Origin: Streptomyces viridochromogenes
GTDB taxonomy: Bacteria > Actinomycetota > Actinomycetes > Streptomycetales > Streptomycetaceae
Assembly: GCF_001270495.1 (NCBI RefSeq)
Contig: NZ_LGUR01000025.1
Coordinates: forward strand, 62,001-126,000
Direction of reading: 5' to 3'
Length of the DNA stretch: 64,000 nt
Shown: positions 54,801-62,732 of the stretch, one piece after another
Numbering within the stretch: position 1 is the first letter of the stretch
Layout of the letters: each line of letters begins with the position of its first letter
The notes under the pieces: model-generated
The model's database searches: none
What the model was told of the DNA's origin: nothing
Seen by the model: only the letters and a program-made list of their open reading frames with translations
Made by a program: the position numbers and the translations under genes

Positions 54801-55226
54801 TCAGTCAGTCCGCCTTCTCGTCGTACGGCCGCGCAGCCGCCGTACCAGAACCAGCAGGAGAACGAGGGCGCTGATCGTGGTCACGGCCACGATCCCGCCG
54901 GGCACCGACCACCGGTGCACGGCCAGCATGCCCTGGGCCACCAGCATGTTGACGACGACCGCGCCCGCCACGGCGGCCACGGTCCGGCCGAAGGGTTCCA
55001 GCCCGCGCAGCGCGGCGGCGATCGCCCCGGCCGGCATCGCGAGCAGGAAGAACAGGGTGAACGGACCGCGCAGCGGCGAGTCCGAGTCGACCAGCGCGAG
55101 CACCGCGCCGAGTCCCGCCGCAGCCGTCGCGGCGCCCGCGAGCAGCGGCGCCAGGTCCCTCCCCGGCCCTGGCCGCGCACGCTCGGCGCCCTGAGGCGCA
55201 GCTGTCCTGATACGTATGGTCTGCAT
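54801..55226 (-). CDS. Small membrane protein (four spans)
   Basis: 141 residues from ATG 55226: a Pro/Ala/Arg N-terminus, then four hydrophobic segments (about 29-45, 55-70, 81-97, 107-125) and a basic C-terminus (RRLRGRTTRRR). No family recognised. It ends 1 nt before the acyltransferase gene, so it is probably part of the exopolysaccharide system. The in-frame extension upstream is rejected because it runs into the spacer and has no ribosome site. Confidence 0.7.
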   Translation of the reverse strand: MQTIRIRTAAPQGAERARPGPGRDLAPLLAGAATAAAGLGAVLALVDSDSPLRGPFTLFFLLAMPAGAIAAALRGLEPFGRTVAAVAGAVVVNMLVAQGMLAVHRWSVPGGIVAVTTISALVLLLVLVRRLRGRTTRRRTD

Positions 55227-55315
55227 GGGCGACTTTGCCCCCCGAAGCGCCGGATGCCGGGCTTCAATGTGGCTCAGCTCCGTGGGGGCCGTCAAGACGT
55301 CCCCTGGAACAGGAC

Positions 55316-55348
55316 GTTCCCCGGAGACGGCGCGCGTCTCCGGGGAAC
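55316..55348 (-). terminator. Terminator after subtilisin gene
   Basis: GTTCCCCGGAGACG (55316-55329), loop GCGCG, CGTCTCCGGGGAAC (55335-55348): perfect 14-bp stem 28 nt after the stop. Confidence 0.85.
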
Positions 55349-55376
55349 AGTGGGGTTCAGGCCGTGCGGTGCGCCG

Positions 55377-56582
55377 TTACGGCACGAGCTTCAGGAGCCG
55401 GTTGGGCGAACCGCTGCCGGGGCTGGTGACCACGTTGGTCGTGGCGCCGCCGGTCAGGGCCGAGGCGACCGCGGCCGGGGTGGCCGAGGTGTGGCTCGCC
55501 AGGTAGACGGCCGCCGCGCCCGCGACGTGCGGGGTCGCCATCGAGGTGCCGGAGATGGTGTTGGTCGCGGTGTCGCTGGTGTACCAGCCCGCCGTGATCG
55601 AGGAGCCGGGGGCGAAGATGTCCAGGACCGAGCCGTAGTTGGAGTAGCTGGCGCGGGCGTCGGAGCTGGTGGTGGCGCCCACGGTGATCGCCGCCGGGAC
55701 CCGGGCCGGGGAGTACGAGGAGGCGTTGGCGCTGCTGTTGCCCGCCGCGACCGCGTAGGTCACCCCGCCGGCGATCGAGTTGGCGACCGCGGTGTCCAGC
55801 GAGGCGGAGGCGCCGCCGCCGAGGGACATGTTGGCGACCGAGGGACCGGAGTGGTTGTCGGTCACCCAGTCGATGCCCGCGATCACGCCGGCCGTGGTGC
55901 CGGAACCGCTGTTGTCCAGCACCCGGACTGCCACGATGTTCGCCTTCTTGGCGACACCGTAGGTCGAGCCCGCGATCGTGGTGGCCACATGGGTGCCGTG
56001 GCCGTTGCCGTCGGCGGCGGTGGTGTCGCCGTCGACCGCGTCGTAGCCGTAGGAAGCGCGGCCGCTGATCTGCTGGTGGGTGATGCGGACGCCGGTGTCG
56101 ATGACGTACACGGTCACGCCGCTGCCCGCCGTGTCCGGGTAGGTGTAGGTGCCCGACAGCGGGAGCGAGGTCTGGTCGATGCGGTCCAGGCCCCACGGGG
56201 CGCTGGACTGCGTGGCGTCCATCCGGACGCGCTGGTTCTGCTCGACGGAGGCGACCGCCGGGTCGGCGGCGAGTCTCTTGGCCTCGGTCGCCGAGAGGGC
56301 GGCGGAGTAGCCGTTCAGCGCCTTGGTGAAGGTCTTCTTCACCGTGCCGCCGTACTCCTCGACCAGGTCTTTGCCGGCGGCCGAGGACGCCTTGAGGCCG
56401 GCCGTCTTCTTGAGCGTGACGATGTAGCTGTCCTTGATCGCCGTGGGGGAGCCGGCGGCCAGGACCTTGCCCTCGGCCGGGGCGGCCTGGGCGGGCAGGG
56501 ACGTGAGTCCGCCGACGAGGGCGGCGGTCGCCAGGCTGGTTATCGCGGCGAACCGGATTTTCCTGCTACGCAGTTGTGCCAT
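55377..56582 (-). CDS. Secreted subtilisin-like protease (S8A)
   Basis: 401 residues. Signal to about 34 (PAQA-APAEG), an I9 propeptide (about 48-115: [15 protein letters not shown]...[27 protein letters not shown]), and the proteinase K-like domain with Asp in [12 protein letters not shown] (about 160), His in [11 protein letters not shown] (about 193) and Ser in [13 protein letters not shown] (about 349). AAGAGGAGG precedes the ATG. It likely works outside the cell in nutrition or aerial development. Confidence 0.93.
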   Translation of the reverse strand: MAQLRSRKIRFAAITSLATAALVGGLTSLPAQAAPAEGKVLAAGSPTAIKDSYIVTLKKTAGLKASSAAGKDLVEEYGGTVKKTFTKALNGYSAALSATEAKRLAADPAVASVEQNQRVRMDATQSSAPWGLDRIDQTSLPLSGTYTYPDTAGSGVTVYVIDTGVRITHQQISGRASYGYDAVDGDTTAADGNGHGTHVATTIAGSTYGVAKKANIVAVRVLDNSGSGTTAGVIAGIDWVTDNHSGPSVANMSLGGGASASLDTAVANSIAGGVTYAVAAGNSSANASSYSPARVPAAITVGATTSSDARASYSNYGSVLDIFAPGSSITAGWYTSDTATNTISGTSMATPHVAGAAAVYLASHTSATPAAVASALTGGATTNVVTSPGSGSPNRLLKLVP

Positions 56583-56894
56583 ACGAGGGAGTCCTCCTCT
56601 TGGCGGCGCGCATGGGTGGTGCGCGCACATGTGGGGGGTGCGTGCGGGGGCGCACGCACGGCCCGGAACGTCGCGTTCCCGTTCCGGCCGAGGTAAAGGA
56701 TCTGTGCTCCCGGCATGGAGGACAAGGGAGTTGACGACCTGTCAACAATCCTGTCATGGACACGAAATCAAACGGACGGTCAACTCGCAGGATGAGGCCC
56801 TCGATGGGCCGAAAAGTCTTGGCATGGACACTTCCCGTCAACACGCGTAGTTGGTACGACGGTTATGGCAGAGATCCTGCTATAGGGAGGTTCC
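56583..56894. promoter_or_regulatory. Divergent promoter with repeated GTCAAC sites
   Basis: 312 bases between the subtilisin (leftward) and SGNH lipase (rightward). A perfect palindrome GTTGAC-GACCT-GTCAAC lies at 56730-56746 and overlaps a consensus -35 (TTGACA on the minus strand). GTCAAC recurs at 56779-56784 and 56837-56842. A regulator common to both secreted enzymes could bind here. TATAGGGAGG at 56881 holds the lipase ribosome site. Confidence 0.55.
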
Positions 56895-57704
56895 ATGAGA
56901 CGTTCCCGACTTTCCGTATACGTCGCCTCACTCCTCCTCGCCGTCGGCACCGCCCTCACCGGGGCTGCCACCGCGCAGGCCGCCGACACCGCCGCCGCGG
57001 GCGGCTATGTGGCCCTCGGCGACTCCTACTCCTCCGGTCTCGGCGCGGGCAGCTACATCGGCGCCAGCGGCGACTGCAAGCGCAGCACGAAGGCGTACCC
57101 GTACCTGTGGGCCGCCGCGAACTCACCCTCGTCCTTCGACTTCACGGCTTGCTCGGGCGCTCAAACGGGTGATGTCACCGCCAGTCAGCTCGGCCCGCTC
57201 AGCTCCGCCACCGCACTGGTGTCCATCTCGATCGGCGGCAACGACGCGGGTTTCGCCGACATCATGACGACCTGTGTGCTCCAGGGCGACAACGCCTGTG
57301 TCTCCCGCATCAACACCGCTAAGGCGTTCGTCGACTCGACGCTGCCCGGCCGGCTCGACACCGTCTACACCGCCATCCGGAGCAAGGCCCCGTCCGCCCA
57401 TGTGGTCGTGCTCGGCTACCCCCGCTTCTACAAGCTGGGCGTGTCGGGGTGCATCGGCCTCTCCGAGACCAAGCGGAGGGCGCTCAACGACGCCGCCGAC
57501 CACATCAACGCCGCCACCGAGAAGCGCGCCCTGGACCACGGCTTCACCTTCGCCGATGTACGGCCTACCTTCACCGGGCACGAGCTCTGCTCCGGCAGCT
57601 CGTGGATGCACGCGGTGAACTGGCTCAACATCCCGGAGTCGTACCACCCGACGGCCGCGGGCCAGTCGGGTGGATATCTGCCGGTGCTGGACGCGGCGGC
57701 CTGA
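56895..57704 (+). CDS. Secreted SGNH-hydrolase lipase/esterase
   Basis: 269 residues. Signal to about 30 (AQA-ADTAAA). Block I GDSYSSG (catalytic Ser, about 44), block II with the Gly, block III GGND (about 115), block V IPESYHPTAAGQ with catalytic Asp/Glu-His (about 253). Cys pairs (DCKR, ACSG, TCVLQGDNAC, GC, LCSG) give the three disulphides of the S. rimosus-type lipase. From memory this is SCO1725. It ends 3 nt from the convergent kinase gene. Confidence 0.93.
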   Translation: MRRSRLSVYVASLLLAVGTALTGAATAQAADTAAAGGYVALGDSYSSGLGAGSYIGASGDCKRSTKAYPYLWAAANSPSSFDFTACSGAQTGDVTASQLGPLSSATALVSISIGGNDAGFADIMTTCVLQGDNACVSRINTAKAFVDSTLPGRLDTVYTAIRSKAPSAHVVVLGYPRFYKLGVSGCIGLSETKRRALNDAADHINAATEKRALDHGFTFADVRPTFTGHELCSGSSWMHAVNWLNIPESYHPTAAGQSGGYLPVLDAAA

Positions 57705-57707
57705 CTC

Positions 57708-59339
57708 CTAGGCACCCGGTGACTCGGTAGGCGTTGGCGAGACCCCGCCCGTCGGGGTCTCCGTCACACAAGTCACCGAGAACGGCACCGAGTTGGACTT
57801 CGTCTCCACCGGGTCGCGCACCTCGACGCTGATTTCGTTCTCGAACGTCCCCGTCTCGTCGTACGTCGTCACGAACGCCCTGTCCTGCTTGGTCCGTCCG
57901 CCCCCCTCCGGGAACGAAAGGGTCTTCCACCCCTGGTCCATGACGTCGCCGTCCCTGGACACCCAGCGGTAGCTGACCTGCGCCGGCAGCCGCCCCACGG
58001 TGAATGTGGCCGTGAAGGCGGGCGCGTCGCCGCTGGGCGGCGGACAGGCCCCGGAGTACTCGGTCCTGGCGCCCGCCAGCGACACCTGTACGGACTGCGG
58101 CGGGGGAGCGCTCGTACGGCTGCCGCTCGGGCTGGGCGTCGGGTTCCGGCCGCCGGCCGCGTTCTCGTCCTCGGACTCGGTCTCGGTCGGCGAGGCCCCG
58201 CCACCCGTCTGCGCGGTGGTGCCCCCGCCGCCCGCCTTCCCGCCGTTGTCGTCCCCGCGGTTGAGCAGGGCGTACGTCAGTCCCGCCACAGCCAGCGCGA
58301 GGGCGGTGACGCCCGCGATCAGGGCGACCCGGGCGCGGCGGTCGCGGTCGGGACGGACGGGGGCGGTGTCCCGGTCAGGAACGGCGGCCGGTGCGGGCCT
58401 GGTGGGTCCGGGCGGCGGGACCGGAGCCGTCGGGGCGGTCGCCGAAGGCGTCGGAAACGCCCCGACGGTCGGGGTGTGAGGAGCCGCGCCCACGGCGTCC
58501 GCGCGCGGCGTCCCTCCCGCGCCGATGACCCGCAGGTCCTGCTCGGCCCGGTCGGCCGGCAGCCGCTCGGCCGGGTCCTTGCGCAACAGCCCCTCGATGA
58601 CGGGGGCGAGCGGCCCGGCCCGGCGGGGCGGGGGCAGCTCCTCGTCGACGATCGCGCGCAGGGTGCTGAGCGGGGTGTTCTGGCGGAACGGGGAGTGGCC
58701 CTCCACCGCCGCGTACAGCAGGACGCCGAGCGACCACAGGTCGGACTCCGGGCCGGGTGTGCGGCCCAGCGCCCGCTCCGGGGCCAGGAACTCGGGGGAG
58801 CCGATGACCTCGCCGGTCATCGTCAGCGCGGAGCTGCCCTCGACCATGGCGATACCGAAGTCCGTGAGAACGACCCGGCCGTCGTTCGACATCAGCACGT
58901 TGGCAGGCTTCACGTCCCGGTGCAGTACCCCGGCCTCGTGCGCGGCCCGCAACGCGGCCAGCACCTCGGCGCCGATGTGCGCGACACGCTGCGGGCTCAG
59001 CGGGCCCTCGGCGTCCAGCAACTCGGCCAGCGAGATGCCGCGCACCAGCTCCATCACGATCCAGGGCCGGCCGTCCTGCGTGGCCACGTCGTACACCGTC
59101 ACGACATTGCGGTTGGCGACCCGCGCCGCCGCCCACGCCTCGCGCTCCAGCCGGGCGTACATCCGCTCGACCTCCGAGGCCGGCAACCCGTGCGGCGCCC
59201 GCACCTCCTTGACGGCGACCTCGCGGTACAGCAGCTCGTCACGGGCCCGCCACACGGTGCCCATGCCGCCCTCGCCGAGCGGGGACAGGAGGCGGTAGCG
59301 GCCCGCGATCAGACGTTCACTGCCGGATTCTTCGGACAC
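57708..59339 (-). CDS. Membrane serine/threonine protein kinase (PknB type)
   Basis: 543 residues. Kinase domain about 14-275: GEGGMGTVW (Gly loop), AVKEV (Lys), HRDVKPANVLM (catalytic loop), DFGIAMVEG and a SPEFLAPE APE motif. A Pro/Ala-rich linker leads to one membrane span (about 335-357), then a Ser/Thr/Gly-rich stretch and an exported beta-sandwich domain (about 430-543) with two Cys (GACPPP and FSVTCVTE), not PASTA repeats. GTG 59339 with GGGGGA 5 nt upstream. The ligand of the outer domain is unknown. Confidence 0.92.
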   Translation of the reverse strand: MSEESGSERLIAGRYRLLSPLGEGGMGTVWRARDELLYREVAVKEVRAPHGLPASEVERMYARLEREAWAAARVANRNVVTVYDVATQDGRPWIVMELVRGISLAELLDAEGPLSPQRVAHIGAEVLAALRAAHEAGVLHRDVKPANVLMSNDGRVVLTDFGIAMVEGSSALTMTGEVIGSPEFLAPERALGRTPGPESDLWSLGVLLYAAVEGHSPFRQNTPLSTLRAIVDEELPPPRRAGPLAPVIEGLLRKDPAERLPADRAEQDLRVIGAGGTPRADAVGAAPHTPTVGAFPTPSATAPTAPVPPPGPTRPAPAAVPDRDTAPVRPDRDRRARVALIAGVTALALAVAGLTYALLNRGDDNGGKAGGGGTTAQTGGGASPTETESEDENAAGGRNPTPSPSGSRTSAPPPQSVQVSLAGARTEYSGACPPPSGDAPAFTATFTVGRLPAQVSYRWVSRDGDVMDQGWKTLSFPEGGGRTKQDRAFVTTYDETGTFENEISVEVRDPVETKSNSVPFSVTCVTETPTGGVSPTPTESPGA

Positions 59340-59402
59340 GGGCGTCCCCCAATCGCATCCGTGTGCACTCTCCACTCCGCACGATTTCTACCCAAAAGTA
59401 GC

Positions 59403-61085
59403 TCAGCCGAGTGCGGATGCCGCCCCCTGGAGAACCAATCCGGCCCCGATCAGTACGACGAGCACCGCCGATCCCAGTGGTGCGGTCCTGCGGACGAAGA
59501 CCGTCAGGGGGTGGGCCATCCAGCGGGGCTGCCTGTCCAGCACCCGCGCCACTCCCGTACCCAGCCGCACGACGGCGAACCCGGCCGCGGTGAGGGTGAG
59601 CGCGAGCCCGACGCCGTACGCGACGACGAGCAGCAGCCCGAACCACGCCTTCCCGAGCGCCGCCGCGCCGACGAGCACGACGACCGCGGAGGGACTGGGC
59701 ACGAGCCCGCCGGCGAAGCCGAGGAGGATCGTGCCGCGCAGGGTGGGGGCGGTGGAGTGGGTGTGGGTGAAGCCGTTGTGGGTGTGGGTGAGAAGGCCGT
59801 GGGTGGCGGTTCGGGTGGGGGCGTGGTCGTGCTCGTGGTGGTGTTCGTGCTCGTGCTGGTGGCTGTGATGGTGGTCGTGGGTGTGGCTCGGCGCGGGCGC
59901 GGGGGCCTCTGCTGAGGAGGGGGTGTGCGCGGCGACCAGGACCGGTTGGCGCTCGTGGGCGTCAGTGTGGGTGTGGGTGTGGGTGTGGTCGTCGTGATCG
60001 TGAGAGTGCCCGTGCGGGTGGCCATGCCCGTGTCCGTGTCCGTGCCCGTGTTTCCGGACGTGCCAGGCGCGCCGTACGAGCGTCGCGCCCGCCGCGATCA
60101 CCAGGGCGCCGCTCGCGATGCCCAGCCAGGTGATCACCGAGGGTGCCGCCGCCGAGCCGGCCGTGACCAGGAGGCCGAGGGCGACCACGCCCAGGGTGTG
60201 CGTGACCGTCACCGAGGCGGCCAGGGGCAGGACGTCCTTCATACGGGCCCGGCCGCCGCGAGCCGCCGCCACCGCGGCCATCAGGGTCTTGCCGTGGCCC
60301 GGGGCGAGCGCGTGCATCGCGCCGAGGAAGATCGCGAGGACCAGGGCGAGGGCGGCGAACCCGACGGTGAGGTCCTGGCGGGAGACCAGGCCGTCCAGGG
60401 CCCGCGTCCAGCGGTCGGCGCCGCGCGGGAGGACGGAGGAGGCGGGGGTGTCCTGTTCCGCCTCGGCGAGGGCCGGCCCGCCCGGGCGCACGCGCAGGGA
60501 CGCGGTCCTCGTGTCGGCCGGGGAGGAGAGCAACTCCTCGGGGTACTCGGTCAGTTCACGGGAGACCGAGTCCTTCGGTACGTCCGACGCGGCGAGCGTC
60601 ATACGGTCCCCGCGCGCCGTGATCTCCCGCCAGCCGGGGCCGGCTTCGGCGCCCGCACCGCGGAAGCCGAGGTCGATCGTGGTGTCCTCGGGGAGCCGCG
60701 CCGTCAGCCGGCACTCCACGCGGAGGGTGTCGAGCCCCGCCTGACCGGGCCGCACGCGCGCGTGGCTGCTGTTCAGCGTCAGCCCGACCGTGCGGCCGTC
60801 CACGGTGACCTCGCTGTCCCGCGCGGCGTCCTCGCACCGCTGCCGGGCCCACGCCGTCCTGCCCGTCTTCTCGATGTCCGGCTCGGCCTGCGTCGCCGGG
60901 ATCTCGGCGAGGTCCTCGACATGGTGGACGCGCAGTTCGCCGGGGGCGGCGACGAGCCCGTCGTAGCGGTTGACGGTGAAGTTGCCGAGGGGGTGCGCGC
61001 TCGCGGAGCCGGCGGGGAACAGCGTGAGCGAGCAGGCCGCCGTGAGAACGGCCGCGGAGGAGGCGAGCAGACGACGAGCGGTCAC
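59403..61085 (-). CDS. NicO/RcnA-type metal transporter with His-rich loop
   Basis: 560 residues. Signal-like N-terminus, an exported domain of about 200 residues (SAHPLGNFTVNRYDGLVA start), then six spans of the HupE/UreJ-NicO type with HALAPGHGKTLMAAVAAARG (about 255) and a second motif PSPSAVVVLVGAAALG (about 460). Between spans 3 and 4 is a cytoplasmic loop with some 45 His (HGHGHGHGHPHGHSHDHDDHTH and HDHHHSHQHEHEHHHEHDH-like runs) that must bind Ni, Co or Zn. GTG overlaps the stop of the TPR gene (GTGA). Confidence 0.87.
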   Translation of the reverse strand: MTARRLLASSAAVLTAACSLTLFPAGSASAHPLGNFTVNRYDGLVAAPGELRVHHVEDLAEIPATQAEPDIEKTGRTAWARQRCEDAARDSEVTVDGRTVGLTLNSSHARVRPGQAGLDTLRVECRLTARLPEDTTIDLGFRGAGAEAGPGWREITARGDRMTLAASDVPKDSVSRELTEYPEELLSSPADTRTASLRVRPGGPALAEAEQDTPASSVLPRGADRWTRALDGLVSRQDLTVGFAALALVLAIFLGAMHALAPGHGKTLMAAVAAARGGRARMKDVLPLAASVTVTHTLGVVALGLLVTAGSAAAPSVITWLGIASGALVIAAGATLVRRAWHVRKHGHGHGHGHGHPHGHSHDHDDHTHTHTHTDAHERQPVLVAAHTPSSAEAPAPAPSHTHDHHHSHQHEHEHHHEHDHAPTRTATHGLLTHTHNGFTHTHSTAPTLRGTILLGFAGGLVPSPSAVVVLVGAAALGKAWFGLLLVVAYGVGLALTLTAAGFAVVRLGTGVARVLDRQPRWMAHPLTVFVRRTAPLGSAVLVVLIGAGLVLQGAASALG

Positions 61086-62623
61086 TTGGCCGCCTCCAGG
61101 TCCTTGAGCGCCGTACGGGCTTCGCGGGCGCCCAGCGGTGAGAAGCCGGGGTTCAGCCTCAGCGCGGCCCGCAGGTGTGCGCGGGCGTCCTCGGCGTGGC
61201 CGGTGGCGCGCTCGATGATCCCGCGGTGGTAGAGGAACGCCGCGTTGCGGTAGCCGGTGGCCGTGGCCTTACGGGCGTAGGGGAGCGCTTCGTCGTCCTT
61301 GCCGTTGACGTGCAGTGCCCAGGCGAGGGCGTCCGCGGTGTGCACGGTCTGCCTGCGGTCCCACTCGGCGCGGGCGGCGCGCAGGGCGGACGCCTTGTCG
61401 CCGTGGTCGGCTGCCGCGAGGGCCGTGTCCAGGTCCGCGTTGACGCCGTTGGCGCGGGCGAGGGCCGTCCAGGCGTCGACCAGGGCGTACTGGTCGTCGG
61501 CCTTGACCTTGTCGCCGGCCGCCTCGTACAGCTCGCCGAGTTCGACGAGCGGGCCGGGCAGGGGGTAGCGGGAGACGACGTCCTTGAGGCCCTTGAGCGC
61601 GCCGTCCCGGTCACCGCTCGCGGCCTGCGCGCGGGCGCGGCCTTCCAGGGCGGGGACGTAGTTCTCGTCGGCGGCGAGGGCACGGGCGTAGTGGGTGAGG
61701 GCGGTGCCGTGGTCGCCCTGGTTCCAGGCGAGTTGGCCGAGCTGGGTGGCGACGTAGGTGATGTCGCCGGGGGTGGTGGCGGCGGAGAGGGCCTGCTTCA
61801 GCACCCGCTCGGCTGTCCGTACGTCGCCGCGCAGCTCCTGGACGTATGCGTACCGCGTGAAGACCGGGATGCCCGGGCGGCGGTCGTCGGCCGTCTCGGC
61901 GGCCTTGGCGGCGTCGGCGTAGCGGCCGAGTTCGACGAGGGCGTCGGTACGGGTGCACAGGGCGCGTTCGCTGTAGGGGTTCACCTTCAGTGCCTGGTCG
62001 GCGTAGTTCAGCGCGTCCTCGAAGTCGTGCCGGGCGGCGGCGAGGGCGGCGCGGCCGGCGAGAGCCTGGTCGTTGTCGGGGCTCAGCTCCAGTGACCGCC
62101 CGAAGGCCTGCTCGGCCTGGGGGTAGCGGGAGGGGTCGCCCTTGGTGCGGGCCTGTTCGACGTAGGCCAGTCCCAGGGTCGCCCAGCTGGTGAAGTCCCT
62201 CGGCTGGTCGCGGAGATGGGCCTGGAGGGAGGAGATGCCCGTGTCGAGGTCGCCGGTCGCGAGGAGGCCGGGGGAGACGGCGGCGGACGCGGGGGCGACG
62301 CTCTGGCCGTTGTTGTCGCGTGCCGCGCTGAGCGCGATGGAGCCGGCGGTGAGGGCTACGGCGAGCAGGGCCGAGCATCCGGCGAGATGGAGTGCCCGGC
62401 TGCGGCGTACGGCCGCGGCGACGCGGCGTACGGCGGCGACGCGCTGCTCGCGGGTTGCCTCGCCCCCGCCGCCCCTACCCGTCCCATCCTCAAGGGGCTC
62501 CGCCCCTTCGACCCCGCCAGGGGGCTCGGGCTCCGCCCCCTGGACCCCCGTCGGCCTGAACGGCCTCGTCCTCGAACGCCGGACGGGCTGCTGGGGTTCG
62601 TTGTCGTTCGTCCGCGGGGCCAT
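61082..62623 (-). CDS. TPR-repeat membrane protein; N-terminus contains dispersed repeat
   Basis: 513 residues. A membrane span at about 75-95 is followed by about 10 tetratricopeptide units (LGLAYVEQARTKGDPSRYPQAEQAFGRSLELSP and others) to the C-terminus. The ATG at 62623 has GGAGAGGG just before it, so this start is real, yet codons 12-55 are the translation of repeat copy 2 (62459-62590). It is coupled to the NicO-type gene; TPR proteins with HupE-like transporters are a recurring Streptomyces pair, perhaps for metal-protein assembly. Confidence 0.88.
   Translation of the reverse strand: MAPRTNDNEPQQPVRRSRTRPFRPTGVQGAEPEPPGGVEGAEPLEDGTGRGGGGEATREQRVAAVRRVAAAVRRSRALHLAGCSALLAVALTAGSIALSAARDNNGQSVAPASAAVSPGLLATGDLDTGISSLQAHLRDQPRDFTSWATLGLAYVEQARTKGDPSRYPQAEQAFGRSLELSPDNDQALAGRAALAAARHDFEDALNYADQALKVNPYSERALCTRTDALVELGRYADAAKAAETADDRRPGIPVFTRYAYVQELRGDVRTAERVLKQALSAATTPGDITYVATQLGQLAWNQGDHGTALTHYARALAADENYVPALEGRARAQAASGDRDGALKGLKDVVSRYPLPGPLVELGELYEAAGDKVKADDQYALVDAWTALARANGVNADLDTALAAADHGDKASALRAARAEWDRRQTVHTADALAWALHVNGKDDEALPYARKATATGYRNAAFLYHRGIIERATGHAEDARAHLRAALRLNPGFSPLGAREARTALKDLEAAK
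62459..62590 (+). repeat. Dispersed repeat family 1, copy 2, inside a coding region
   Basis: Matches 2866-2991, with the first hairpin AAGGGGC-TCC-GCCCCTT (62492-62508) and the second widened by six bases. The loop differs from copy 1 while the stems are kept. It is translated in frame in the minus-strand TPR gene. Confidence 0.88.
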
Positions 62624-62671
62624 GCCCTCTCCTCGATCCGCTTGCCGGCAAAGGCTGTGGTCGCATGCGGC

Positions 62672-62717
62672 GGCGCGGCCCGCGCCGTGGGGGGATGAGT
62701 ACTTCGCGGGCCGCGCC
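62672..62717 (-). terminator. Terminator after DUF4331 gene
   Basis: GGCGCGGCCCGCG (62672-62684) pairs with CGCGGGCCGCGCC (62705-62717) around a 20-nt loop, 16 nt after the DUF4331 stop and before the TPR gene start. Confidence 0.7.
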
Positions 62718-62732
62718 AGCTCTGTTGTGGGC

